This document shows positions 43,437-51,329 of a stretch of DNA of 64,000 nt, in pieces. The position numbers were made by a program, and so were the translations under genes. Every line of letters starts with the position of its first letter. Positions within the stretch are counted from its first letter, which is position 1. The stretch is from an uncultured Desulfuromonadales bacterium (GTDB lineage: Bacteria; Desulfobacterota; Desulfuromonadia; Geobacterales; Pseudopelobacteraceae), in contig CAIPTY010000058.1 of NCBI GenBank assembly GCA_903868145.1, forward strand, positions 1 to 64,000. Direction: 5' to 3'. A model generated the notes under the pieces. It saw nothing but the letters and a program-made list of their open reading frames with translations. It ran no database searches and was not told the DNA's origin.

Positions 43437-43501
43437 GGCTGACCAGAAAAACTGGAGGTCAAGGAAAGAGCGATTCTGCTCTCAAGCCTTGACCTCTTTT
43501 T
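43437..43501 (+). promoter_or_regulatory. Sulfur-operon leader element, copy 4
   Basis: GGCT, GA, the hairpin CCAG-AAAAA-CTGG, A and GGTC are followed by the terminator GGTCAAGG paired with CCTTGACC and five T (43497-43501). GGTC is shared by both structures. An inner GAGC/GCTC stem occurs as in copies 2 and 3. It precedes the encapsulin operon. Confidence 0.82.
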
Positions 43502-43538
43502 GTATTTCCGGCGCGCCACACCCACAGAGGTTATCGTC

Positions 43539-44018
43539 ATGGCAGAGCAGCAGAAGCTATCCATCATCAGCATGAGCGGCGATTTCGACAAGGTCATCGC
43601 CGTCTTTACCCTGGCATCCGGGGCAGCGGCGGTAGGCTACCAGGTCAATATATTCTTCACCTTCTGGGGTTTGAACAGCATCAAGAAAGTGACCGGCAGA
43701 AGTTTTATCGGCAGCGGTTTCATGGCCCGCTTCTTCAACTTCCTGCTGGGGGGAAGAAAGAATCTGCCGCTCAGCCGGCTTAACTTCGGAGGTTTAAGCC
43801 CGATCCTCATGACCGGCATGATGAAGGGGAAGAATGTGGCCACCCTGGAGGAACTGTTCGATGCTTCCAAGGCATTGAAAGTCAACTTCTACGCCTGCGA
43901 GATGGCCATGCACGTACTGGGGTTGGGCAGAGAGGATTTCATCCCGGAAGTGAAGGACGTCCTGGGCGTCGCTTCCTTCCTGGAACTTTCAAAAGGAGGT
44001 CAGACACTCTTTATATGA
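43539..44018 (+). CDS. DsrE2-type sulfur-relay protein
   Basis: The 159-residue product belongs to the DsrE/DsrF-like family of small persulfide carriers. It has the family opening KLSIISMSGDFDKVIAVFTL, a hydrophobic centre (GFMARFFNFLLGG) and the conserved cysteine in FYACEMAMHVLGL, which would carry the persulfide. The DsrE2 subgroup is often next to TusA and rhodanese genes in sulfur-handling bacteria. The ATG at 43539 follows AGAGG. It overlaps the following TusA gene by 4 nt, so the pair probably passes sulfur directly. Confidence 0.85.
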   Translation: MAEQQKLSIISMSGDFDKVIAVFTLASGAAAVGYQVNIFFTFWGLNSIKKVTGRSFIGSGFMARFFNFLLGGRKNLPLSRLNFGGLSPILMTGMMKGKNVATLEELFDASKALKVNFYACEMAMHVLGLGREDFIPEVKDVLGVASFLELSKGGQTLFI

Positions 44019-44242
44019 GCACATACAATCTGGACATAACCAGGGAGCGCTGCCCGATGACCTTTGTCAAAGCCAAGCTGCACCTGGAACAGCTGGAACC
44101 GGGCGATACCACCGAGATACTGCTCACCGCCGGCGAACCGCTGGATAATGTTCCCCGCACTGCCACAGAGCAGGGCTATCAGGTACTGGAAAGCATTCAC
44201 GTACGAGACAATATTCACAAATTAATCATCCGGAAGCCGTAA
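44015..44242 (+). CDS. TusA-family sulfur carrier
   Basis: A 75-residue SirA/TusA-like protein with the diagnostic CPMTFVKAKLHLEQL; Cys13 carries persulfide sulfur between a desulfurase and acceptors. It differs from E. coli TusA (CPxP) by having CPM, as does its paralogue at 52294 (CPT). It lies between the DsrE2 gene and the encapsulin, so it may bring sulfur to or from the encapsulated desulfurase (inference). Confidence 0.88.
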   Translation: MSTYNLDITRERCPMTFVKAKLHLEQLEPGDTTEILLTAGEPLDNVPRTATEQGYQVLESIHVRDNIHKLIIRKP

Positions 44243-44268
44243 TAAAAACATTTCAAAGGAGACGACCC

Positions 44269-45726
44269 ATGGCAGACAATCTTATTCAGCGCAGCGTAAC
44301 CACCTCAGTGGCCAGAAATCTGGCCAGCACCACCAAAACCGCACCGCAACTGGCATCCATCACCCCGCGACACCTGCTGAGCCTGCTCCCCTGGGTACAT
44401 GTCGAAGGTGGCACCTACCGCGTCAACCGAACCAGGGTCGAACTGCCCAATGCTGAGCGGGTGGAATTCAGTCTGAACGATGGCGTTGCGACATTCGAAC
44501 CCCAGGCCCTTCGCAGTGTGCCACTGTTCTCAAAACTTTCCGAAGACATCATCAGAAAAATTGCCGGCAGCTTCAAGACGGAAAAAGTCACACTCGGCAA
44601 TACCCTGGTGACTGAGGGCAAGGACCGCAACAAGTTTTTTGTGATTGCCCAGGGGCAGGTGGAGGTTCTCAGCAAAGGGGTGCATGGCAGCGATCTTCGG
44701 ATTGCGCTTTTGAGTGAAGGTGAATACTTCGGCGAAGCCGATCTGGTCTCGGATAAACCCTCCGATGTCACCATCCGCACCATCAACTCCTGCGTGCTAC
44801 TGACCCTCTCCCGCAAGGACCTGGATGCACAGCTCACGAAAAATGCCGGCCTGAAACAGGAATTCAAGAAAGCCGTTGAGGAACATCTGGAGCTCCTGGC
44901 AGCGGTCAACAAGTACGGCGAGCGCAACATCGACCTGGTGTCCGGCCTGGCCGAGAACGTGATCATTCCCGAGACTTTCGTGGACTACTCCGAAGCGCCG
45001 CGTGAATATTCACTCAGCGCCGTGCAGACCGTCGTGCGCGTGCATACCCGCGTTTCCGACCTCTACAACAATCCCTACAATCAGTTGGAGGAACAACTGC
45101 GCCTGACCATTGAAGGAATCAAGGAGCGTCAGGAGTGGGAGTTGATCAACAACAAGAGCTTTGGCCTGCTCCACTCCGTGCATCCATCCCACCGTATCAG
45201 CTCCCGGTATGGCGCGCCGACCCCGGACGATCTGGATGAATTGCTGGCGCTGGTCTGGAAAAAACCGGCCTTCTTCCTGGCTCATCCCAAGGCCATCGCA
45301 GCCTTCGAACGCGAATGCACATGGCGTGGTGTTCCGCCGAACACAACCACCGTCTTCGGCACACCGGTCATCCTCTGGCGCGGTATTCCGCTGATCCCCT
45401 CGGACAAGCTGGAGGTCAAGAGCCGCTATGCACACAATCAGTGGCTCGGAACCACCAGTATTCTCCTCGTGCGTGTCGGTGAAGAGGATCAGGGGGTCGT
45501 CGGTCTTCACCAGCAGGGCATTCCGGGCGAAATTTCTCCCAGCCTGTCGGCCCGCCTGATGGGGCTGGATAACCTGGGCGTGGCCTCCTACCTGCTGTCA
45601 CTCTACTTCTCGGCCGCAGTGCTGACCGATGACGCCATCGGTGTGCTGGAAAATGTGGAAGTCGGTTACTATCATCACTACGAGCACAGCGTCCCGGTGG
45701 CATACAATTCCGGCGCAGGAATATAA
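44269..45726 (+). CDS. Family 2B encapsulin shell protein with cyclic-nucleotide-binding-like domain
   Basis: The 485-residue protein has the family 2B architecture: an N-terminal arm (to about residue 80), an inserted CAP-like cNMP-binding domain (about 85-205, FFVIAQGQVEVLSKG and LSEGEYFGEADLVS), then the HK97 phage-capsid fold (about 215-485, YSEAPREYSLSAVQTVVRVH and MGLDNLGVASYLLSLYFSAAV). Such proteins assemble into icosahedral nanocompartments, which in family 2A store sulfur made by an enclosed cysteine desulfurase. The phosphate-binding arginine of true cAMP sites is missing (GEADLVSDKPSDVTIRT). The cargo gene follows 129 nt downstream. Assignment is firm. Confidence 0.88.
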   Translation: MADNLIQRSVTTSVARNLASTTKTAPQLASITPRHLLSLLPWVHVEGGTYRVNRTRVELPNAERVEFSLNDGVATFEPQALRSVPLFSKLSEDIIRKIAGSFKTEKVTLGNTLVTEGKDRNKFFVIAQGQVEVLSKGVHGSDLRIALLSEGEYFGEADLVSDKPSDVTIRTINSCVLLTLSRKDLDAQLTKNAGLKQEFKKAVEEHLELLAAVNKYGERNIDLVSGLAENVIIPETFVDYSEAPREYSLSAVQTVVRVHTRVSDLYNNPYNQLEEQLRLTIEGIKERQEWELINNKSFGLLHSVHPSHRISSRYGAPTPDDLDELLALVWKKPAFFLAHPKAIAAFERECTWRGVPPNTTTVFGTPVILWRGIPLIPSDKLEVKSRYAHNQWLGTTSILLVRVGEEDQGVVGLHQQGIPGEISPSLSARLMGLDNLGVASYLLSLYFSAAVLTDDAIGVLENVEVGYYHHYEHSVPVAYNSGAGI

Positions 45727-45748
45727 CTGTCTCTGCAACATGATTTAA

Positions 45749-45815
45749 CACAGAGACGCAGCGAACGTCAGACTTTACAGGTTTCAGATTTCTCTGTGAT
45801 CTCTGCGCCTCTGTG
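45749..45815. repeat. Stem-loop repeat between encapsulin and cargo genes
   Basis: CACAGAGACGCAG (45749-45761) pairs with CTGCGCCTCTGTG (45803-45815) at 12 of 13 positions around a 41-nt loop, and GGTTTTTGG follows. The CACAGAG/CTCTGTG type of sequence is a repeat seen in many bacterial genomes, so this could be a mobile palindrome or a partial terminator that lowers cargo expression. Confidence 0.55.
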
Positions 45816-45854
45816 GTGAGGTTTTTGGAATTTCAGATAAAGGATGGTTACATC

Positions 45855-47582
45855 ATGCCCGATATAACTCCCGACCTGGTAGCCCAGGTCGCTTCACGGC
45901 TTTACAACCAGCTTCCGACTGGAGAAGCGTTCCCTGGGAACGGCGCCGATTCGCGCTGCATTGCCGCAACCCTCCTGGAACGTGCCAAACAGGACACATC
46001 ATCACTCTCCGCCGGTGCCGTCGACACTGTTTCCGGAAGTGGAGAAGCTCTTGAACGGATCAGTCATGTTTTTGAATCGCTTAAAACCGGCCCGGCACAC
46101 ACGGCCACGGGAAATCCGTTTGCCCACGACCTGTTAAAAACCGTCAGCCTGCCACACTCTCCGTCGCTTGGGCAGCAGGCCGACAATCTGGTGCGCCAGC
46201 AGACCTACAGGGATAACGCCGCCAGCCATGGCGACCTGAAGGGATTTGTTCAGAATATCAAGTCCTTCCGGCACCATCTGAGCGGAAACCCTGATACTGA
46301 CGGGAAGCATGTTGATCCGTTCGCCCGGCTGCTGCAGGCCTCTCTCCCCAAAAGCAGCAAACTGGCAGGCACTCCGTCCTTTAACGTGGCCGCCATCCGT
46401 GGTGATTTTCCTATTTTGCATCAGCAGATTCATGGCAGGCAACTGGTCTGGTTTGATAACGCCGCCACCACCCAGAAACCGAGACAGGTTATTGATGCCC
46501 TTAAACGCTTCTACGAGCAGGATAATTCCAACATCCATCGCGGTGCCCATACCCTGGCGGCACGTGCCACCGATGCCTTTGAAGGGGCGCGCGACACAAT
46601 CCGGGACTACCTGAACGCCGGGTCCAGCGAGGAGATCATTTTCGTTCGCGGAACCACCGAGGGGATCAACCTGGTGGCCAATTCCTACGGCAAACGTTTC
46701 CTGCAGCCGGGCGACGAGATTCTGCTGTCAGAGCTGGAACACCACGCCAATATTGTCCCCTGGCAGATCGTTGCCAAAGAACGTGGTGCGGTCATCAGGG
46801 TTATTCCGGTCAACGACAACGGGGAGATCAATCTGTCGGAATACCAGCGCCTGTTGAACCCGCGCACCCGTCTGGTAGGGCTGGCACATGCCAACAACAG
46901 TCTCGGCACCGTGCTTCCGATTGCAGAGATGACCCAACTGGCAAAACGCTATGGCGCCCATGTTCTGATCGACGGCGCCCAGTCTGTCGCCCACCTGCCG
47001 GTAGACGTGCAGGCGCTCGGGATCGATTTCTTTGTCTTCTCCGGCCATAAGATCTTCGGCCCCACCGGCATCGGGGCGGTCTATGGCCGCCGGGAGCTGC
47101 TGGAAGAGCTGCCCCCCTGGCAGGGTGGCGGCAATATGATCAAGGATGTCACCTTCGACGAAACCATCTATAGCGGTGTCCCCGCAAAATTTGAGGCGGG
47201 AACCCCCAATGTGGCCGATGCCTACGGACTTGGCGTGGCACTGGACTATGTCAGTCGAATCGGCCTGCCGAACATCGCCGCCTACGAGCACCGGTTGCTG
47301 GAATACGCCACCGAGAAACTCCGTAGTGTCAACGGCCTGCGTCTGATTGGAAATCCACGGGAGAAGGTAGCCGTGACATCTTTTGTATTAAGGGATAAAC
47401 CGGTACCGGAAGTCGGCACATATCTGGATCAGCACGGCATCGCCGTGCGGGCCGGTCACCACTGTGCCCAGCCCTCGTTGCGCCGCTTCGGACTTGAAGC
47501 AACCGTGCGGCCGTCCTATTCGTTCTACAACACCTTCGAAGAGATTGACCGAATGGTCTACGCACTACACCAACTCCGTTAA
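45855..47582 (+). CDS. Cysteine desulfurase, encapsulin cargo, with disordered N-terminal extension
   Basis: A 575-residue SufS-type PLP enzyme that releases sulfane sulfur from L-cysteine. The catalytic part begins near residue 178 (FNVAAIRGDFPILHQQIHG) and has the PLP lysine Lys399 (SGHKIFGPTG) and the persulfide cysteine Cys537 (RAGHHCAQPS). The first 175 residues, rich in Ser, Thr, Ala and Gly, are absent from housekeeping SufS and match the disordered loading extension of family 2 encapsulin cargo. AAGGA precedes the ATG at 45855. The shell is encoded immediately upstream. Confidence 0.9.
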   Translation: MPDITPDLVAQVASRLYNQLPTGEAFPGNGADSRCIAATLLERAKQDTSSLSAGAVDTVSGSGEALERISHVFESLKTGPAHTATGNPFAHDLLKTVSLPHSPSLGQQADNLVRQQTYRDNAASHGDLKGFVQNIKSFRHHLSGNPDTDGKHVDPFARLLQASLPKSSKLAGTPSFNVAAIRGDFPILHQQIHGRQLVWFDNAATTQKPRQVIDALKRFYEQDNSNIHRGAHTLAARATDAFEGARDTIRDYLNAGSSEEIIFVRGTTEGINLVANSYGKRFLQPGDEILLSELEHHANIVPWQIVAKERGAVIRVIPVNDNGEINLSEYQRLLNPRTRLVGLAHANNSLGTVLPIAEMTQLAKRYGAHVLIDGAQSVAHLPVDVQALGIDFFVFSGHKIFGPTGIGAVYGRRELLEELPPWQGGGNMIKDVTFDETIYSGVPAKFEAGTPNVADAYGLGVALDYVSRIGLPNIAAYEHRLLEYATEKLRSVNGLRLIGNPREKVAVTSFVLRDKPVPEVGTYLDQHGIAVRAGHHCAQPSLRRFGLEATVRPSYSFYNTFEEIDRMVYALHQLR

Positions 47583-47598
47583 GCGAAGGGACACACAG

Positions 47599-48465
47599 AT
47601 GACTCCGATCTATGCACAGAAAGTAACGCTGACCGGCATCCATCAGGAGCGGAGCGTAAGCCGCCCCCAGCCTGATACAACCGATCCGGTCTGGACGCGA
47701 CTGCGCCAGGATGTGTTTGTTACTGCCAAGACTGAACCCATGCTGGCCGGCTATCTTCACGATACGGTGCTCAAGCATGGCTCACTGGAGGCATCGATCT
47801 CGTACTTCCTGGCCGGTAAGCTGGCCTCTCCCTATCTGACGACAACGTCGCTGCGTGATGTGTTTTATGAGGCGCTTACCTCCTCAGAAAACATCCGTGA
47901 GGCCGTGCGGCGCGACCTTCAGGCCGTGGTGGAACGGGACCCGGCGGCCAACAGCCTCGCCCTGCCCTATCTGAACTTCAAGGGTTTTCAGGCACTGCAA
48001 TCCTATCGAGTCTCCAACTGGCTCTGGTGGCAGAAGCGTCAGCCGCTGGCGCTCTACCTGCAAAGCCGCATATCCGAAGCCTTTGACGTGGACATCCACC
48101 CGGCCGCCCGCATCGGCAAAGGGATTCTGATCGACCACGGCACCAGTGTGGTGATCGGGGAAACCGCCGTGGTTGGCAATGACGTTTCCATGCTGCACGA
48201 AGTCACGCTGGGTGGAACCGGCAAAGAGACCGGCGACCGTCATCCCAAAGTCGGCAACGGCGTTCTTATCGGCGCAGGAGCAAAGATCCTCGGCAATATC
48301 AAAATAGGTGACGGTTCAAAGATTGCTGCCTGCAGTGTAGTTCTCAACGATGTGCCGCCCCACTCCACGGTGGCAGGCATACCAGCCAAGGTTGTCGGTA
48401 AACCGAATGTTGCAGAACCTGGCAGGCAGATGGATCACTTTGTGGATTTTGACTACTGCATATAA
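47599..48465 (+). CDS. cysE: Serine O-acetyltransferase
   Basis: A 288-residue enzyme that makes O-acetylserine from serine and acetyl-CoA for cysteine synthesis. The C-terminal half is a left-handed beta helix with hexapeptide repeats, DIHPAARIGKGILIDHGTSV and VSMLHEVTLGGTGKETGDRH, containing the catalytic histidines. The N-terminal helical domain is typical of the long CysE form. The ATG at 47599 lies 16 nt after the cargo gene. The same gene order (shell, desulfurase, acetyltransferase) is known from family 2 encapsulin loci. Confidence 0.92.
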   Translation: MTPIYAQKVTLTGIHQERSVSRPQPDTTDPVWTRLRQDVFVTAKTEPMLAGYLHDTVLKHGSLEASISYFLAGKLASPYLTTTSLRDVFYEALTSSENIREAVRRDLQAVVERDPAANSLALPYLNFKGFQALQSYRVSNWLWWQKRQPLALYLQSRISEAFDVDIHPAARIGKGILIDHGTSVVIGETAVVGNDVSMLHEVTLGGTGKETGDRHPKVGNGVLIGAGAKILGNIKIGDGSKIAACSVVLNDVPPHSTVAGIPAKVVGKPNVAEPGRQMDHFVDFDYCI

Positions 48466-48466
48466 T

Positions 48467-48483
48467 TATCTATAATATAGATA
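48467..48483. promoter_or_regulatory. Perfect 17-bp palindrome upstream of the metY promoter
   Basis: TATCTATA-A-TATAGATA is a perfect inverted repeat with a single central base, ending 18 nt before the -35 box at 48502. It overlaps the end of the upstream unit and has no T run, so an operator is more likely than a terminator. Its regulator is unknown. Confidence 0.5.
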
Positions 48484-48501
48484 GATATATAAATTTAGTA
48501 G

Positions 48502-48531
48502 TTGACAAGCATGTGCGCAAATTGCTATCTA
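48502..48531 (+). promoter_or_regulatory. Predicted promoter of the metY-thiocarboxylate operon
   Basis: TTGACA (48502-48507) is followed after 18 nt by TATCTA (48526-48531). The first start codon is about 50 nt further on. No leader element is present here. Confidence 0.55.
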
Positions 48532-48579
48532 CTATTCCAGAACTGATATCACAGGATATTTTTTCCGGAAGAGGAAGCA

Positions 48580-49824
48580 ATGGAAAAATCACTTCGATTC
48601 GACTCCCTGCTGATTCATGGCGGGCTAGATGCGGGTCCCGCCGGATCGACATCGGTGCCGATCGTTCAATCAAGCTCCTTTGCCTACCAGACGGCGGAGG
48701 AGCTGGAAGACGTGTTTCGCGGCCGGGCGGTCGGATCGGTATATACCCGCATCGGCAACCCGACCACCGAGGCACTTGAGAAACGTCTGGCGCTTCTGGA
48801 GGGGGGCGGGACAGCTATCGCCACCGCATCCGGCATGGCAGCCATTACCACCGCAGTGCTGACCATCCTGCGGGCCGGGGACGAAATTCTCTCTTCCTCA
48901 TCCCTGTTCGGCGGCACCTTTTCACTCTTCCGTGACACGCTCTCCAACTATGGCATCACGTCCCGCTTTGTGGATCCGCTTGATCCCGACGGCTTCAGGG
49001 ATGCCGTCAACGACCGCACCAGGCTCCTGTTTGTCGAGACCATCGGCAATCCCAAACTGGATGTGCCGGATGTGCCGCTGCTCGCCCGGATTGCGCATAA
49101 CGCCGGGATCCCGATCATGGTGGATTCGACGGTCACGACGCCATATCTTGCCAACGGAGTGCAGCTTGGCGCCGATATTCTTACCTACTCCACCAGCAAG
49201 TACACCAACGGTACCGGCACAACCATCGGCGGCGTCATTATCGATCGGGGCGTATTCGACTGGAACACCCCCCGGTTCCCGCATTTCGAGGCGTTTCACA
49301 AAAAATACCGCAACTTCGCCTTCACCGCCCGGGCTCGCAAACTGGTACACAAGGATGTAGGCGCCTGCGCCGCGCCGTTCAACTCCTACCTGTTGACCGA
49401 AGGTATCCAGACACTGGCACTGCGCATGGATCGTCACTGCTCAAGCGCCCTGACACTGGCCCGTTTTCTTGAAGATCACCCGAAAGTAGCCTGGGTCAGC
49501 TATCCCGGTCTGGAGGATTCGCCGCACCATGCCGTTGCCACCAGGCTCTACGGCGGACGCTATGGAGGTCTGCTGACCTTCGGCACCGGCGACAAGGCCT
49601 CCGCCTTCAAGGTTATCAACAACCTCAGACTCGCCAAAAACCTGGCCAACATCGGCGATGCCAAGACCCTGGTGATTCACCCCGCCAGCACCATCTGCGG
49701 CGACTACAATGCTGACGAAAAAGCCCTGATGGGGGTCACGGAAGACCTTATCCGGGTCTCGGTTGGCATTGAGGACTGCCGCGATATTGTGGAAGACTTC
49801 AAACAGGCGCTTGATGCAGCCTGA
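48580..49824 (+). CDS. metY: Cys/Met-metabolism PLP enzyme, MetY-type sulfhydrylase
   Basis: A 414-residue enzyme of the cystathionine-gamma-synthase fold with the PLP lysine Lys207 (STSKYTNGTGTTIGG). Length and the following genes point to O-acetyl-L-homoserine sulfhydrylase, which makes homocysteine from acetylhomoserine and a sulfur donor. Methionine gamma-lyase or cystathionine synthase are alternatives that sequence alone does not exclude. In Wolinella a MetY beside a ThiS-like carrier takes sulfur from the carrier's thiocarboxylate, and the same neighbours occur here. Confidence 0.83.
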   Translation: MEKSLRFDSLLIHGGLDAGPAGSTSVPIVQSSSFAYQTAEELEDVFRGRAVGSVYTRIGNPTTEALEKRLALLEGGGTAIATASGMAAITTAVLTILRAGDEILSSSSLFGGTFSLFRDTLSNYGITSRFVDPLDPDGFRDAVNDRTRLLFVETIGNPKLDVPDVPLLARIAHNAGIPIMVDSTVTTPYLANGVQLGADILTYSTSKYTNGTGTTIGGVIIDRGVFDWNTPRFPHFEAFHKKYRNFAFTARARKLVHKDVGACAAPFNSYLLTEGIQTLALRMDRHCSSALTLARFLEDHPKVAWVSYPGLEDSPHHAVATRLYGGRYGGLLTFGTGDKASAFKVINNLRLAKNLANIGDAKTLVIHPASTICGDYNADEKALMGVTEDLIRVSVGIEDCRDIVEDFKQALDAA

Positions 49825-49853
49825 AGCAGTGAATTTTATGGAGGAGTTGAATA

Positions 49854-50066
49854 ATGAAGATACGTATCAATGGAAAAGAAACCCTGCTGGCTGAAAACCC
49901 GCAGCGCACCGTTGACTCCCTGCTGGAAGAGCTGGATGTTTCCCAGCGGCTGTACGTTACGGTGGAACTGAACGGCGAGATTCTTGATCGTCCAGCCTAC
50001 GAGACAACACCGGTCAACGAGGGAGATGTAATCGAGTTCCTGTACTTCATGGGCGGAGGACGCTGA
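49854..50066 (+). CDS. ThiS/MoaD-like sulfur-carrier protein with a C-terminal GGGR tail
   Basis: A 70-residue beta-grasp protein (MKIRINGKETLLAENP, then DVIEFLYFMGGGR). Carriers of this family need a free C-terminal Gly-Gly to be adenylated and converted to a thiocarboxylate. Here an extra Arg follows the glycines, so the product must first be trimmed; the JAMM protease at 50882 is the obvious candidate. This matches the HcyS/HcyD pair of Wolinella methionine synthesis. GGAG precedes the ATG. Confidence 0.85.
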   Translation: MKIRINGKETLLAENPQRTVDSLLEELDVSQRLYVTVELNGEILDRPAYETTPVNEGDVIEFLYFMGGGR

Positions 50067-50067
50067 C

Positions 50068-50880
50068 ATGCTGACCGAATCCCAGATTGAGCGCTATTCG
50101 CGCCACATCATCCTGAAAGAGGTCGGCGGCAAAGGACAGCAGAAGCTGTTTGACGGCCGCGTGCTGATTATCGGCGCAGGCGGGCTCGGCGCACCGATCG
50201 CACTGTATCTTGCAGCCGCGGGTGTCGGCACCATCGGCATTGCCGATGCCGACGATGTTGACCTCTCCAACCTGCAGCGCCAGGTGATCCATTTTACTCC
50301 CGATATCGGCAAGCCCAAGGTGGAGTCTGCCCGGGAGAAAATGCAGGCCATCAATCCGGATGTAAAGGTTGTGACCTACAGGGAGTGGATATCGGCAGCC
50401 AATATCAACGGCATCATTGCCGATTATGACTTTATTATCGACGGAACCGATAACTTTGCGGCCAAGTTTCTGATCAACGACGCCTGTGTTCTGGCCGGTA
50501 AACCGTATTCGCACGGCGGTATCCTGCAATTCGACGGGCAGACCATCACTGTCAGGCCCCATGAATCTGCCTGCTACCGCTGTATTTTTCCCGAACCACC
50601 CCCTAAAGACGCCATTCCATCCTGCTCCCAGGCCGGCGTGATCGGCGTGCTACCCGGCGTGATCGGTACAATCCAGGCCACCGAAGCGATCAAGTTTCTG
50701 CTGGGCAAGGGCGACCTGCTGACCGACCGTCTGCTGACCTACAGCGCCCTGCGCATGAAGTTCCGCGAGGTTCCGCTCAAACGGAAAACCGCCTGCCCGG
50801 TCTGTGGCGATACCCCCACCATCACCGAGGTTCACGACGAACTGGACGCCCTGACCGTCTGCGACCTGAAGGAGTCCTGA
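50068..50880 (+). CDS. ThiF/MoeB/HesA-type adenylyltransferase
   Basis: A 270-residue E1-like enzyme that adenylates the C-terminus of the carrier protein. It has the nucleotide-binding loop GAGGLGAPIALYLAAAGVG, the motif DNFAAKFLINDAC, and a zinc site made of CYRCIF and CPVCGD. It lies 1 nt after the carrier gene and 1 nt before the protease gene, so the three form a tight unit and should work on the same thiocarboxylate pathway (HcyF role by context). Confidence 0.88.
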   Translation: MLTESQIERYSRHIILKEVGGKGQQKLFDGRVLIIGAGGLGAPIALYLAAAGVGTIGIADADDVDLSNLQRQVIHFTPDIGKPKVESAREKMQAINPDVKVVTYREWISAANINGIIADYDFIIDGTDNFAAKFLINDACVLAGKPYSHGGILQFDGQTITVRPHESACYRCIFPEPPPKDAIPSCSQAGVIGVLPGVIGTIQATEAIKFLLGKGDLLTDRLLTYSALRMKFREVPLKRKTACPVCGDTPTITEVHDELDALTVCDLKES

Positions 50881-50881
50881 C

Positions 50882-51283
50882 ATGCTCCGGATTCCCCACG
50901 CCATCCACGATGATCTGATCGCCCACGCCCGTGAGGGCTTTCCGCTGGAGGTCTGCGGCATTCTGGGCGGGCTTGATGACTCGGTTTCGGCCATCTACCG
51001 CATGACGAATACTGATGCAAGCAATGAGCATTTCATGATGGATCCGAAGGAGCAGTTCTCGGTCGTCAAGGCTCTGCGTGCCAAGGGGCTTGTCATGCTG
51101 GCCATTTATCACTCACACCCGGAAACTCCGGCCCGCCCCTCTGAGGAGGATATCAAACTGGCGCTGACGCCGGATGTTTCCCACATCATTATTTCACTTG
51201 CCGACCCGGCACTCCCGGTTGTACAGTCCTACAAAATAAGTTCAGGAAATGTAACATCCGAGTCAATAGAAATCGGTATTTGA
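50882..51283 (+). CDS. JAMM/MPN+ metalloprotease (carrier-trimming, Mec/HcyD-like)
   Basis: The 133-residue protein carries the JAMM zinc motif: Glu in LEVCGILGG, then HSHP and the distant Ser-Asp in ARPSEED. JAMM proteases next to ThiS-like carriers remove residues after the Gly-Gly, and the carrier at 49854 needs that step. In the Mycobacterium CysO system the related Mec+ releases cysteine from the carrier. Role: carrier maturation or product release. Confidence 0.87.
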   Translation: MLRIPHAIHDDLIAHAREGFPLEVCGILGGLDDSVSAIYRMTNTDASNEHFMMDPKEQFSVVKALRAKGLVMLAIYHSHPETPARPSEEDIKLALTPDVSHIIISLADPALPVVQSYKISSGNVTSESIEIGI

Positions 51284-51329
51284 ACCGCTTGTATCACTAC
51301 CCACACTCAAATTAATTGGAGTTACAGCA

